Source: Berberis thunbergii
Lineage: Eukaryota > Streptophyta > Magnoliopsida > Ranunculales > Berberidaceae
Length of the DNA: 64,000 nucleotides
Direction of reading: 5' to 3'
Assembly (NCBI GenBank): GCA_003290165.1
Contig: QNQO01002037.1
Location: 97,116 to 161,115, forward strand
Position 1 is the stretch's first letter, and the number at the start of each line of letters is the position of its first letter. Below, one piece after another: positions 34,293 to 44,960 of the stretch. The notes beneath the pieces were generated by a model. That model worked only from the letters and a program-made list of their open reading frames with translations. It did not search any database and was not told the origin of the DNA. The translations under genes were made by a program, and so were the position numbers.

Positions 34293-35566
34293 GGTTTTCA
34301 TGATATTTTATTGGGTTATTTGCACTTCCCCCCTATAATATATGCTTTATTCAGCTTTGCACCAAATTATCATTCATATTGCATTTTTCCCCTAAGACTA
34401 GCCGTCAACGTGGCTTAACCATCCGTTTTCAAAGCAGATTACTAAATACCCTTGAGAAATCAAAGACTGAGATTGAATCTTTCACATCTCAAACATCTCA
34501 TCTCGAGAAAAATCTAACGATCCAAATTTAAATGTGTGCACATCTCGAGGAAAATCTGATGATCCAATACGCATCTTGAAGAAAATTTGATGTTCCAGCA
34601 CGTATATCGAGGAAAATGTGGGGTTGCAACACACATCTCGAGGAATCTGACTTTTCATATTTATGCACGCACACATCTCGAGGAAATCTGACGTCTGAAT
34701 ACATTACCCCCATATAATAAATTACTGACAATAACTTAACCCCATAAAATAAATTTGAATTTAATTTTGCCCCCTGAAACAGAACAGACCTGAGAGATGA
34801 TAATGATAGTTTTGATTATTTTCCTCCTCCTCCGTCATCTTCCTTCCATTCTTTCTCCTTTATCTCGCAGCCTCGCCACCACTCCCCCCTTCATCCTCCC
34901 TCCTCCCTCCTCCATCCTCTTCCTCATTCCTCCACTTCTTTCTTCCTCCTCATTCTTCATCCTTCCTCATTTGTTTCACAACCCCTAAAATAAAGTTAGT
35001 GCTTCATTCATCATTTATTCACTTCCTCCCTCCTCCTTTCTCTTCCTTTCTCCACCTTCATCTCTCAGGTCTGTTATGTTTCAGGGGGCAAAATTAAAAT
35101 CAAATTTATTCAAAACACCAGATTTTCTCGAGATGTGTGATGAATTGTTAGATTTTTCTTGAGATCCGCACACATTTAAATTTGGATTGTTAGATTTACC
35201 TAGAGATGTGTATACGATTAAATTCAGACCGTTAGATTTTCCTTGAGATGAGTTGTTTAAGATGCAAGTTTTTTTTAAATCAAATGTTGGATTTTCCTCG
35301 AGATATGATTACGATTTCAATTGGGCCTTAGGATTTTCATCGAGATGAGATGTTCGAGTTATGAAAGATTAAATCTCAGCCTTTGATTTCTCATGGGGTA
35401 TTTTGGTAATCTGCTTTGAAAACAGACGGTCAATACACGTTGACTCTTAGTCTTAGGGGAAAAGTGCAATATGAATGATAATTTGATGCAAAGCTAAATA
35501 AGACATATATTATAGGGGAGAAAGTGCAAATAACCCAATTTTTTTTTTAGAAATATCATGAAAATC
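34293..35566. mobile_element. Foldback or long-TIR (MULE-like) element, about 1.27 kb
   Basis: Outer arms of roughly 200 bp (34293-34505 and about 35325-35566) are inverted copies: TTGGGTTATTTGCACTT, ATTATCATTCATATTGCA, TTTTCCCCTAAGACTA and TTTTCAAAGCAGATTAC all occur inverted at the right. Inner arms (34745-34800 and 35059-35111) also pair through TTTTGCCCCCTGAAACAGA. Tandem CATCTCGAGGAAAATCTGA units lie between. The centre is pyrimidine-rich with no convincing gene. The exact ends and target duplication are not resolved, so the superfamily is open. Confidence 0.7.
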
Positions 35567-35946
35567 CTCAAAACACCCGTTTCACTTCTCTATGTTCCCA
35601 CTAAAACGCATCTACTTATAACTCTAAATATCAATCAAACCATCTCAGCTTACTAATTAGGAAGATATTAAAAATAGGGTAAAATCACAAACATTCACCA
35701 GTTTCCTAATCGGATTTGTTTCATAACATGTTTCTAAGTCAAAATTAATTAAACAATGAGAGTATTATGTTAGTAACTGTGAATCTGCTTCGATTTTTAT
35801 TGTTTATTTTAGTAACTTTTAAAAAGACCTATTGAGTTGGTGAATTGTTTTTCAGAAACTTGTGATGCCTATTTTAATCCTCATCCTTGAAACCTTAGCT
35901 GCAAGTGAGCTAGGCTTCCTCAATGTCTGTCCGTGAGTAGAGATTC

Positions 35947-36139
35947 ATGGAAGTGAGGCTGCCTCACCCCACCAGAGTAAAAAACAAGAACCCTGCACAA
36001 GTTCAAATCACAGCCGAACAAATACTAAGAGAAGCTCGAGAGCGACATGATGATGTTGCTGATATCAGACCTCCCAAGCGCCATAAGATCACTGATACCA
36101 GCGAGCTAGCAGATTACACTCTTCACAAGCACAAAGAGT
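35947..36139 (+). pseudogene. CRNKL1/CLF1-like splicing factor, N-terminal fragment
   Basis: From the ATG at 35947 the frame reads MEVRLPHPTRVKNKNPAQ, VQITAEQILREARERHDD and RPPKRHKITDTSELADYTLH, then KHKEL. This is the N-terminus of crooked-neck-like protein, a HAT-repeat scaffold of the spliceosomal NineTeen complex. Similarity ends exactly where a copia LTR begins at 36140, so the element interrupts it. The remainder of the roughly 700-residue protein is not found beyond the element. The in-frame part has no stop, so the break is structural. Confidence 0.85.
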
Positions 36140-36365
36140 TGTGACAAAATACCAGACACAAAAGAATTGAGTTTGTGTGTATTGCGTTCTGCTTTTCTCA
36201 TTCCATTCTCCTGTTTATATACAAACTAATCAAGAGAATATTGTGAGAGAATATTCACAATATAATCTGCTAACTTCCTTAAAACTATTATACAATCTTG
36301 ACTCAATAAGCAACCTTCCTAATACAAATATTCAGTTCCTAATCATACAATATAGAATATTCTCA
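36140..36365 (-). repeat. 3' LTR of a truncated copia element (226 bp)
   Basis: On the minus strand it runs TGAGAATATTC...TTTTGTCACA, preceded by the polypurine tract ACTTGAGGGGGGG (36369-36381). With TG and CA ends and the adjacent RNase H frame it is a good 3' LTR. The 5' LTR is missing, so the boundaries rest on motifs. Confidence 0.75.
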
Positions 36366-36375
36366 ATACCCCCCC

Positions 36376-37212
36376 TCAAGTTGGAGCATGGAGATCTCGT
36401 ATGCCCAACTTGCGAAGTAGATACTCATATTGTCGTTTGCCCAACACTTTTGTGAAAATGTCAGCGAGTTGCCCAATGGACGGGACAAAGGTGGGATTGA
36501 TATTTCCGGCAACAATGTCATCACAGACAAAGTAACAATCGACCTCAATGTGTTTTGTCCGTTCATGAAATACGGGATTTTGAGATATATGGAGAGCCGC
36601 CTGACTATCACAATGAAGAGACATAGGACATGTATTGGGCATCCCGAGGCTAGCTAAAATAGCTTTTAGCCATTTCAACTCACATGTAGTCATAGTCATA
36701 GACCGGTATTCCGCCTCTGTGGAGGAACGAGATACTGTATGTTGCTTCTTCGTCTTCCAAGATACTGGCGAGTTCCCAATAAACACTAACCACCTTGTGA
36801 AGGACCGCCTAGTCAATGGGCATCCGGCCCAGTCAGCATCACACCACCCATGTAATTGCATGTCACACTTACTACTCAAATGTATACCTTGACCAGGATT
36901 ACCTTTTAAGTACCGGACCACTCGCAAAGCAGTTTCCCAGTGGTCTGCCCGAGGGCGTTGCATAAATTGAGATAAAACATGAACACTATAAGATAATTCG
37001 GGTCGAGTAAAACACAAATAAATTATCCGCCCCACCAAGCAACGGTAAGGCTCCGGATCAGCGAGCTCTTGACTCGTAGACAAGGCGAGTCGGTGATTCT
37101 GTTCCAGTGGCACCGCCGCGGGCCTTGCCCCTAGTAATCCGGCCTCAGAAATGATGTCAAGCGCGTATTTGCGTTGACAAAGTACAAACCCATCTGGTCC
37201 GTGTGCCACTTC
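36376..37212 (-). pseudogene. pol: Ty1/copia reverse transcriptase tail and RNase H
   Basis: The frame opens with GPDGFVLCQRKYALDIISEA, then LVGRIIYLCFTRPELSYSVH, LHGWCDADWAGCPLTRRSFT and VSWKTKKQHTVSRSSTEAEY, LHCDSQAALHISQNPVFHER and TKHIEVDC. These are the copia thumb region and RNase H with its acidic residues. The frame is uninterrupted for 277 codons, but it is cut off at 37212, where the right arm of the inverted repeat begins. All of gag, protease, integrase and the reverse-transcriptase core are gone. The long open frame suggests recent insertion before truncation. Confidence 0.92.
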
Positions 37213-39065
37213 TACGATTGTTGAAATGATTAGCCCCGATCTTTAATTTTTAGCATCAAAACTACTAGATCTGGATTTTTTTTACAATGAAATGACTAAA
37301 GTGAGTTAATTTGGGATTGTCGAAAAGACTAACCTTCCTCATTTTTTGATGCCTGAGAAGACCAACCTAGGTCGTTGGAAGCAGAGTAGAGATTGTTAAA
37401 GATGGACGAGGGCGTCGTGAGGAGTCACAAGAAGTTTTTAGGTTTTCAGTCATAAGTTGTTGAACTAACTGTTGGGTTTTAGTTGAGGATAGGGTTTAAG
37501 TTAGTGAAAAGGGAAAATTTTAATTTAATTTAGGCTGTGGTTTGGGTGATTTAAGAAAACACAAACTCAAAAATGGTTTTTTTAATTTTTAATAATTGGG
37601 TGATTTTAATAAAATATGGGGTGAAAATATAGCACCCTAAAGTTTTCCGGCTAGATTAGGAGAAGATGATGGTGGGAGAAGAGGAGTCCTTGGAATTGGG
37701 AGAAAAAAATATTTTTTTTCTATATAATGGTGGTGTCCTTAAGTAGATTCAGAAAAGGAAAAAAAAGTGTTGGTGGTATTCTTCAGTGGTATTGATGGTG
37801 TTATTTAGCAAGGGCTATTTTATAATCATTGTCTCTCTCTCAATCTCAATTCACACTTCCCCCAAATTCAATTCGCAGGTTTCCCTAGCTAGGGGTGGGA
37901 ACGGGACGAGATGGGACGAGATAGACCTCATCCCTATCCCATCCCGTTTGTTCGTGATGGGGACGGACGGGACGTGATAGACCCCATCCCGACCTCATCC
38001 CAACCCAAATGGGTTCAGGACGGAATGAGCATGTACTAAATAAACCTCATCCTCTAATGAAGAATAACCAAAAACTTCATCTCACATTGCTCAAACACCA
38101 ATAATACCAAATTTACGTGCATATAACTTTCATTATAACAATATTAAATGTCATATAAAATTTATGGTCCAATGAACTTACAATTTTTTATACTAAGTAT
38201 CATTTATGCGATACACTAATCAAAAGTTCATATAACTCATAGTACAAAACTAAAACAAACAATCATTTGCCTTTACTTTTTAACAAGAATAATTGTCCTC
38301 AAACCAATCTAAAATGTGAAAAACATAAATTTTCATAGATTCTATTTGACCTGAAATTTCCAAATTGAAGTTTTTATCTAAACAAAGAGTACTAAATCAA
38401 GCAAGTAAATTTTCTAGATGTTTTGATTTAATTTCAAAACACATCCTAAACTTCATTTTAGAAAGTAGTTTGATTAAAATTACTAATAAAGTGTTAAATA
38501 AATAAGTTCGGGACGAGACATGATGCCCACCCTAGCCCTAGCTAGCAAGGTCTATTCCACAACACAAACAACACACACAGAGAAGAGATTGATCGAAGAA
38601 GGCGACGATGACCTTGGAAGGAAGAATAAGAAATGGAATCAACACCAGAAACTCGTTCCTTCCTTAGTTTGTTAGTTCAAATGGTCCGGTTTCAGGGACG
38701 ATAAAGGAGGAGAAGGTGAAGAAGGAAATCCTGATTATTGATTGCAGATATAAACAAATTTAGATGATTTTGAATCACTTAGAGTCACGACCAACATATC
38801 GATGAAACAATTATGTATTGATGCACATATACAATAGTGAGACTTGTGTATTTTTGTGTATGTTATAGTAGATGGAGAGATACGGTTTTTAATTGAAGAA
38901 TAATTCTTAATTCCCACTTAGTACTTCTATTGCCAATAACTCATGTATTTAAATAGTAGGGCAAACAATAGAAAATTTTTATGCAAAACTTTTGTACCCT
39001 ATATAAATAGGTCTAAATTATGCGTACCAAAATGTAAATAATAAAATAGATAACTTATCATGAAT
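37213..39065. repeat. Right arm of the large inverted repeat
   Basis: Inverted match to 27968-30168. It starts exactly at the end of the copia fragment. It has the hAT-like element but not the Tourist MITE, so it keeps the empty site. Confidence 0.85.
37890..38534. mobile_element. hAT-like non-autonomous element in right arm, 645 bp
   Basis: Ends TAGGGGTGGGAACGG and GATGCCCACCCTA, flanked by TCCCTAGC and GCCCTAGC (7 of 8 match). It is the same insertion as 28774-29530, about 110 bp shorter through indels. Confidence 0.8.
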
Positions 39066-39145
39066 TGCAGTTTATAAGTTTATCATAATTGCAGTTTTAT
39101 AGGTTTATTATAGTTGCAGTTTTATAATTTTCTCATGGTTGGATC
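39066..39145. repeat. Three-copy tandem repeat, unit about 25 bp
   Basis: Units around AATTGCAGTTTATAAGTTTA, AATTGCAGTTTTATAGGTTT and AGTTGCAGTTTTATAATTTT lie just outside the inverted-repeat arm. Confidence 0.7.
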
Positions 39146-39187
39146 TTAAGTTCATTATAATATAGTTCATGGAAAGTTCAATCAAGC

Positions 39188-39293
39188 ATATGATTGAAAT
39201 TGATTTCATCAAGTATTGATGTTTAGGAATAAACTTGGGTATATGATTGAAATTGATTACATCAAGTATTGATGTTTAGGAATAAACTTGGGT
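39188..39293. repeat. 53-bp tandem duplication
   Basis: ATATGATTGAAATTGATT...AATAAACTTGGGT at 39188-39240 is repeated at 39241-39293 with one visible change (TTTCATC against TTACATC). Confidence 0.9.
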
Positions 39294-39672
39294 GGGTTAT
39301 CAATCTTAACAGTGAAAACCAATTATTGCCGAAAACACTATATCTCTATCTCTAAATGATTCCACAGTTGATAAATAATAGTTCGAGGAATTGTCACTGT
39401 ATTTATATGAAAAACAAACAACCTTATAGGCTCTTAGACTCATCGATTCCATCTCTTCTCTGCTTCGAAACTGTAGCCAAGCAAACTGTCATCTTTATCT
39501 TCACTTCATCGTCTTCCAGTTCCTTGTTTTGTTTCTTTATTTATTTTTTTGTATCAAGTTTTCTGGATTTGTAGATTTGTGTGTGGTTTAGTTGCAATGG
39601 TAGCTAAGTTATCCAATAACATCATCGTATGACAAAACCCCTCAGACCCCAAGTTTGACGAAGAGGGATACG

Positions 39673-39677
39673 GATAC
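39673..39677. repeat. Left target duplication GATAC
   Basis: GATAC precedes the 5' LTR and recurs at 44343-44347 after the 3' LTR. Confidence 0.95.
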
Positions 39678-39941
39678 TGATAAGATTTAGTTTGTTAATA
39701 AGACCTAGTCTTTGATAAGATTTAGTTTGTTAATAAGACCTAGTCTTTAGGGAGTCTTGTTATTTGATTTAGTCAAGTTTGTTACCACGATTCTAGTTAG
39801 AACGTGAGTGTAGTTTGTTTCAGTTTTTCATTCTGTAAAAGCTATTTAATATCTGCTTCCTCTCACTCAATAAACAAGTCATTGATTCCAGAATTGTTCT
39901 CTGCATTCTAACTATCTGTTTTGAGTTGCTTGCATCTAACA
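39678..39941 (+). repeat. 5' LTR of the copia element
   Basis: TGATAAGATTTAG...TGCATCTAACA. The first 35 bp is tandemly duplicated (39678-39712 and 39713-39747). An AATAAA signal occurs in CTCAATAAACAAG. A TATA-like CTATTTAATA lies near 39840. Confidence 0.95.
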
Positions 39942-40012
39942 TTGTGGTATCAGAGTCTGACTTGAGAGATTGAAAGAGTGAGTTAGAGAGAGAACAAGGG
40001 AGTGTGCAAGAG

Positions 40013-41203
40013 ATGGGGTCAGAAACAAACAATAGTTTTGCTCAACCTTCTATTCCGAAGTTCGAAGGTGATTATGATCACTGGAGTATGGTCATGGATA
40101 ATCTCCTCCGTTCCAAGGAATACTGGACTGTTGTGGAATCTAGCTATTCACAACATGGTGATGAAGAGGTGCTGACTACTGCACAGAGAAAAGCTCTAGA
40201 GGAGATGAAGCTGAAAGATCTAAAAGCCAAGAATTACTTGTTTCAATCCCTTGACAAGTCAATTCTAAAGACAATCACACAAAAGGAGACATCCAAACAA
40301 CTTTGGGATTCCATGAAGATGAAATGTCAGGGCAATGCTCGTGTACAGAGGGCTCAACTCAACCGTCTTCGCAGGAATTTTGAGGTTCTGGCAATGAAGC
40401 AAGGTGAGTCGATCACTGACTACTTTGGTCGAGTGATGGTGGTTGCAAATGACATGAGGAATTGTGGGGAAGACATGATTGATGTCAAGATAGTTGAGAA
40501 GATTTTGAGAACTCTCACTGAAAAATGGAATTACATTGTTTGCTCCATAGAAGAAGCAAAGGATATCGATCAGCTCTCCATTGATGCCTTGCAGAGTTCA
40601 TTGCTTGTTCATGAGCAGAAGTTCAAGAAGGATGGAGAAGAGGAACACGCACTCAAGGTGTCGCATGATGAAGGTTATGGTGGACGAGGACGTGGGAGAG
40701 CTACTTTCAGAGGAGGAAGAGGTAGAGGCAGAGGTCGCCAAAACTACAATAAGGCAACTATTGAGTGCTACCAATGTCATCAACTCAGACACTTCCAATA
40801 CGAGTGTCCAAGTTCGGGGAAGCAAGCAAACTATGCAGAACTGGATGAGTCAGAGGAGACGGTACTCATGGCCTATGTTGAGTTACATGGAGTGAACCGA
40901 GATGACGTGTGGTTCATTGATTCAGGTTGCAGCAACCATATGTGCGGAGATTCGTCACTTTTCTGTGACTTAGAAGAAGGGTTTAAAAAGGTGGTCAGAC
41001 TGGGCAATCATACAAGGATGAATGTTGTTGGAAAAGGAAGTGTACGATTGTTTTTGGAAGGTGTTAGTCATATTGTAAAAGATGTGTTTTATGTGCCGGA
41101 GTTGAAGAGTCACCTTCTCAGTGTCGGACAACTGCAAGAAAGGGGTCTAGCAGTTCTTATGCGGTCAAATCAATGTCGAATCTTCCATCCACAAAGGGTT
41201 TGA
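40013..41203 (+). pseudogene. gag: Copia gag and protease (frameshifted at its end)
   Basis: Gag packages element RNA; protease matures the polyprotein. From the ATG at 40013, MGSETNNSFAQPSIPKFEGD and YDHWSMVMDNLLRSKEYW are the usual gag N-terminus, then a glycine/arginine-rich stretch (GRGRGRATFRGGRGRGRG). A CCHC knuckle (CYQCHQLRHFQYEC) follows; its normal glycine is missing. The protease box is VWFIDSGCSNHMCG with the catalytic DSG. The frame ends early at 41203 through a one-base gain near 41199, whereas the family continues into integrase. About 397 codons are open, so the gag part could still be translated. Confidence 0.93.
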
Positions 41204-42175
41204 TCATTCAAACCAACATGATAGCCAACAGAATGTTTGTCTTGCTATCAAACACGCAACCAATCAAGAAGGAAACAATGGAAGTGTGTCTCCAAGCAAC
41301 CACTCAAGACCTGGCTCATTTTTGGCACCGTTGATATGGCCATCTCAGCTACAAAGGACTTAAGACTCTGGAAAACAAAGGAATGGTGAGGGGTTTGCCA
41401 AGTTTTCCTGAATCTAAAGCTGTATGTACTGATTGTTTGAAGGGGAAGCAACACCGAGATGTTATTCCGAAGAGAAGCACATGGAGAGCATCAGAGAAGT
41501 TGGAGTTAGTTCATGCGGATATTTGTGGCCCAATCCGTCCTAATTCCAACAGCCACAAGAGGTATCTCATTTGTTTTATCGATGACTGTAGTAGAAAGGC
41601 TTGGGTATATTTTCTTGTTTATAAGGAAGATGTGTTTGTTTCCTTTAAGTTATTTAAAAGTTGCGTAGAGAAGGAAACTAGTTTGTCCATTAAATGTTTA
41701 AGAACAGATCGTGGAAGAGAATTCACATCAAGTGAGTTCAAGGATTATTGTAGACAGAATGGAATCAAGAGGCAACTGACCGCTGCTTATACACCGCAAC
41801 AAAATGGTGTCGCGGAACGGAAGAACATGACGGTGATGAATATGGTGAGGAGTTTATTGATTGAGAATAATGTTCCGAACATGTTCTGGCCGGAAGCGGT
41901 GAACTGGGCATTTTATATTCTTAATAGATGCCCAACGTCGTCAGTGAAAGACATGACGGCAGAGGAAGCTTGGAGCGGGGTTAAGCCTTATGTTGAACAC
42001 CTGAGAGTCTTTGGTAGTATAGCACATGCTCATGTGCCTGATGCTCGACGAACAAAGCTTGGAAATAAGAGTCGCAGCTGTGTTTTATTTGGGGTAAGCG
42101 AAGAATCAAAAGGATACATACTGTATGATCCGGTGTCAAAACAAATTGTGATTAGCAGAGACGTCGTTTTTTGAG
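41204..42175 (+). pseudogene. pol: Copia integrase (one stop, two frameshifts)
   Basis: After the frameshift the zinc-binding segment HFWHR is followed by TGA at 41332-41334 where an Arg codon is expected, then GHLSYKG. The open part (41383-42174) has CTDCLKGKQHRD (CxxC), LELVHADICGPIRPNSNSH with the first catalytic Asp, CLRTDRGREFTSSEF with the second, and AAYTPQQNGVAERKN with the Glu. It ends at 42174 by a one-base shift in a run of T after VISRDVVF. Confidence 0.92.
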
Positions 42176-44014
42176 GAAGACAAGAAGTGGAGTTGGGATG
42201 CAAGCTATGAAGAACATATTAAGCTAAACTTAGAATGGGGAGATGAAAACCAAAGTAGTGAAGAAGAAGAAAATGAAGATGTGGAAGAAAGTGAAGAAAT
42301 TGTGCCGAGTAATGAACAGGAAGAGAATGAACATCCTGAAAAAAGCGAAGAAATCGTGCCGACCTCGGGAAATCTTGATGTTCCTGAATATTCAAATGCA
42401 AGAGAAACTCGCAATAGAAGAGCACCAGTATGGATGGGTGACTATATTACTGATGTGCAAGCTCAATTGGCTATATTTGCCACTTCTGACCCAAACAGTT
42501 CCGACCCGACCAGTTTTGATGAAGCAGTAAATGATGAAAGATGGAGGCAAGCTATGGATTCAGAAATGCGATCAATTAAGAAAAATGGAACGTGGTTTCT
42601 AACTAACTTGCCAAATGGAGCTAAAAGGATAGGAATCAAATGGGTTTACAAAACAAAATTGAATGAACTTGGAGAAGTGGAGAAGCACAAGGCTCACTTA
42701 GTCGCAAAAGGTTATGCTCAGGAACAAGGAGTTGATTACGAAGAAGTGTATGCTCCTGTAGCTCGCATGGACACAGTGCAAATGATTTTAGCTCTTGCAG
42801 CTCAGAGAGGTTGGAGTGTGTTCCAACTTGATGTAAAATCAACTTTTCTTCATGGAGAATTAACCGAAAATGTTTATGTTGAGCAACCGAGGGGTTATGA
42901 GATGAAGAATGAGGAGCACAAGGTATACCAACTCAACAAAGCTCTGTATGGACTTAAGCAGGCACCAAGAGCATGGTTCAGCCGGATTGAGTCGTACTTC
43001 AAGAGAGAGGGTTTCGAGAAAGGTGATAGTGAATAGACTTTGTTTACTAAAGTCAGCAAACAAGGTAAACGTTTGATTATCAGTTTGTATGTTGACGATT
43101 TAATTTATACAGGAGACGATGAGGTTATGATGTGTGAGTTTAAGGACTCCATGATGAAGGAATTTGATATGTCGGATTTGGGTAAGATGAAATATTTTCT
43201 TGGCATTGAAGTACTGCAGTTTGATGGAGGGATATTCATTAGTCAGAAGAAGTATGTGATGGAAGTGTTAAAGAAGTTTGGCATGGCAGATAGTAATTGT
43301 GTGCAAAGTCCAATCATTCTGGGGTTCAAAATTTCTAAAGATGAAGATGGTGTAGAGGTGAATGGTTCATTATACAAGCAGCTGGTTGGAGGCATGATGT
43401 ATTTAACAGCGATAAGGCCGAATATAATGTATGCAGTTAGCCTAATTAACAGGTATATGTCAAAGCCAACTGAGCTACATTTTTTAGCAGCCAAGAGAGT
43501 TCTTCGGTACTTGCAAGGTACCATTGGCTTTGGTATTCTTTATCAGAAAGGAGGAAATAAGGAACTGGTTGGCTTCACTGATAGTGATTATGCTGGTTGT
43601 ATGGAAGATAGAAAGAGCACGTCGGGGTATGCCTTTATTCTAAGTGGAGTAGTAGTGGCTTGGTCTTCTCGAAAGCAACCAATAGTTACATTAAGTACAA
43701 CAGAAGTCGAGTTTGTTGCAGCTGCAGCATGCACTTGTCAGTTGGTGTGGATGAAAAGGGTGTTAATGAAGATGGGTTATAATGGCAATGAGAGTCCTGT
43801 CATCTTTTGTGACAATAGCTCAACAATCAAGTTGTCAAAGAATCCTGTGATGCATGGCAGGAGCAAGCACATTGATGTGCGTTTTCATTTCTTACGTGAT
43901 CTAGTGAATGAAGGAGTTGTGCAGCTCAAGTGGTGTGGTACACAGCAGCAAATAGCAGACATACTTACCAAACCACACAAGCTAGAGACATTTCAGGAGT
44001 TAGAAAGAAACTGA
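42176..44014 (+). pseudogene. pol: Copia reverse transcriptase and RNase H (one stop)
   Basis: An acidic linker (EEEENEDVEESEEIVPSNEQ) leads to the polymerase: RWRQAMDSEMRSIKKNGTW, KHKAHLVAKGYAQEQGVDYE, FQLDVKSTFLHGEL, LYGLKQAPRAWF. The stop at 43034-43036 replaces an expected Gln just before TLFTK. The second half has the catalytic YVDDLIYTGDD. RNase H follows with VGFTDSDYAGCMEDRKSTSG, LSTTEVEFVAAAAC and KHIDVRFHFLRDL. A single TAG codon is the only break in this half. It is the best preserved coding part of the window. Confidence 0.93.
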
Positions 44015-44078
44015 GAGTTTGTGATGCACCAAAGGTAAACTAGTTTCCTGCCTAGGCAGTCTAGCTTAGGGGAGAGAA

Positions 44079-44342
44079 TGATAAGATTTAGTTTGTTAAT
44101 AAGACCTAGTCTTTGATAAGATTTATTTTGTTAATAAGACCTAGTCTTTAGGGAGTCTTGTTATTTGATTTAGTCAAGTTTGTTACCACGATTCTAGTTA
44201 GAACGTGAGTGTAGTTTGTTTCAATTTTTCATTCTGTAAAAGCTATATAATAGCTGCTTCCTCTCACTCAATAAACAAGTCATTGGTTCCAGAATTGTTC
44301 TTTGGATTCTAACTATCTGTTTTGAGTTGCTTGCATCTAACA
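44079..44342 (+). repeat. 3' LTR of the copia element
   Basis: Same structure as the 5' LTR, including the duplicated first 35 bp. It is followed by target duplication GATAC. Confidence 0.95.
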
Positions 44343-44404
44343 GATACTAGGATACGATATGAATATCTACGCTGATAGCACATATGATCTGAGAGTCGAA
44401 CCTG

Positions 44405-44545
44405 TCTAACTGGGGAGGAAACCAGCGAGGGAGGGTGTGACTACCCTCCATCCCCCTCGGGATGCACAAAGGGATGGAACGCACGCATCCCGAAGGGGAT
44501 GGAGGGTTGCCACACCCTCCCTCGCTGGTTTCCTCCCCAGTTAGA
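44405..44545. mobile_element. Hairpin (foldback) element, 141 bp
   Basis: Arms of about 60 bp: TCTAACTGGGGAGGAAACCA at the left and TGGTTTCCTCCCCAGTTAGA at the right, then CCATCCCCCTCGGGATGC against GCATCCCGAAGGGGATGG. The loop is about 20 bp. It shares GAGGAAAC, GCGAGG and CTCGGGATG with the hairpin at 22561-22705, and both are followed by TTAGAATT, so they form one family. It is non-coding. TGAGAGTC occurs on both sides (44390 and 44554) and may relate to the insertion. Confidence 0.85.
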
Positions 44546-44559
44546 ATTTCTGCTGAGAG

Positions 44560-44960
44560 TCACAAACAAATTATCTATGAAACAATTATGTATTGATGCA
44601 CATACACAACAGTGAGACCTATGTACTTTTGTGTATTTATAGTAGAGGGAGATATATACACTTTTTTAATTGGACGATAATTCTTACTTCCCATCAAAGT
44701 AGGACAACAATTATGGGAAACTTAATTACTACTATTGCCAATAGTATTGGGATCCTTGAATAAGAAGTAATAACTCGTGTATTTAGATAGAAAAACTTAA
44801 AATTAAATACATGTAGGGCAAATAATAGAAATTTTTTATGCAAAACTTTGTACCCTATGTAAATAGGTCTAAATTATACGTACCAAAATGTAAAAACACC
44901 AAATAGATAACTTATCATGAATTACATTTTTATCAAAGCTAGGTAGTTGAACTCCCATGC
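44560..44960. repeat. Third copy of the outer part of the inverted-repeat arm
   Basis: GAAACAATTATGTATTGATG to AACTTATCATGAATTAC matches 38800-39065 in the same orientation and 27968-28290 inverted, with an extra 60 bp near 44700. It also extends slightly further than the right arm (GTTGAACTCCCATGC, shared with 27968). Confidence 0.8.

Larger units (their letters stand above)
39678..44342 (+). mobile_element. Structurally complete Ty1/copia retrotransposon, 4665 bp
   Basis: 264-bp LTRs (39678-39941 and 44079-44342), target duplication GATAC, primer-binding site TGGTATCAGAG at 39945-39955 and polypurine tract TTAGGGGAGAGAA before the 3' LTR. Internal order is gag, protease, integrase, reverse transcriptase and RNase H, the Ty1/copia order. 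The LTRs differ at 7 of 264 positions by my alignment (about 2.7%), which suggests insertion in the order of one million years ago if a grass-like rate is assumed. Frameshifts at about 41199 and 42173 and stops at 41332 and 43034 make it non-autonomous. Confidence 0.97.

Noticed and set aside
36363..36892. Plus-strand open frames over the copia RNase H region
   Set aside because: Antisense shadows of the 277-codon minus-strand pol frame.
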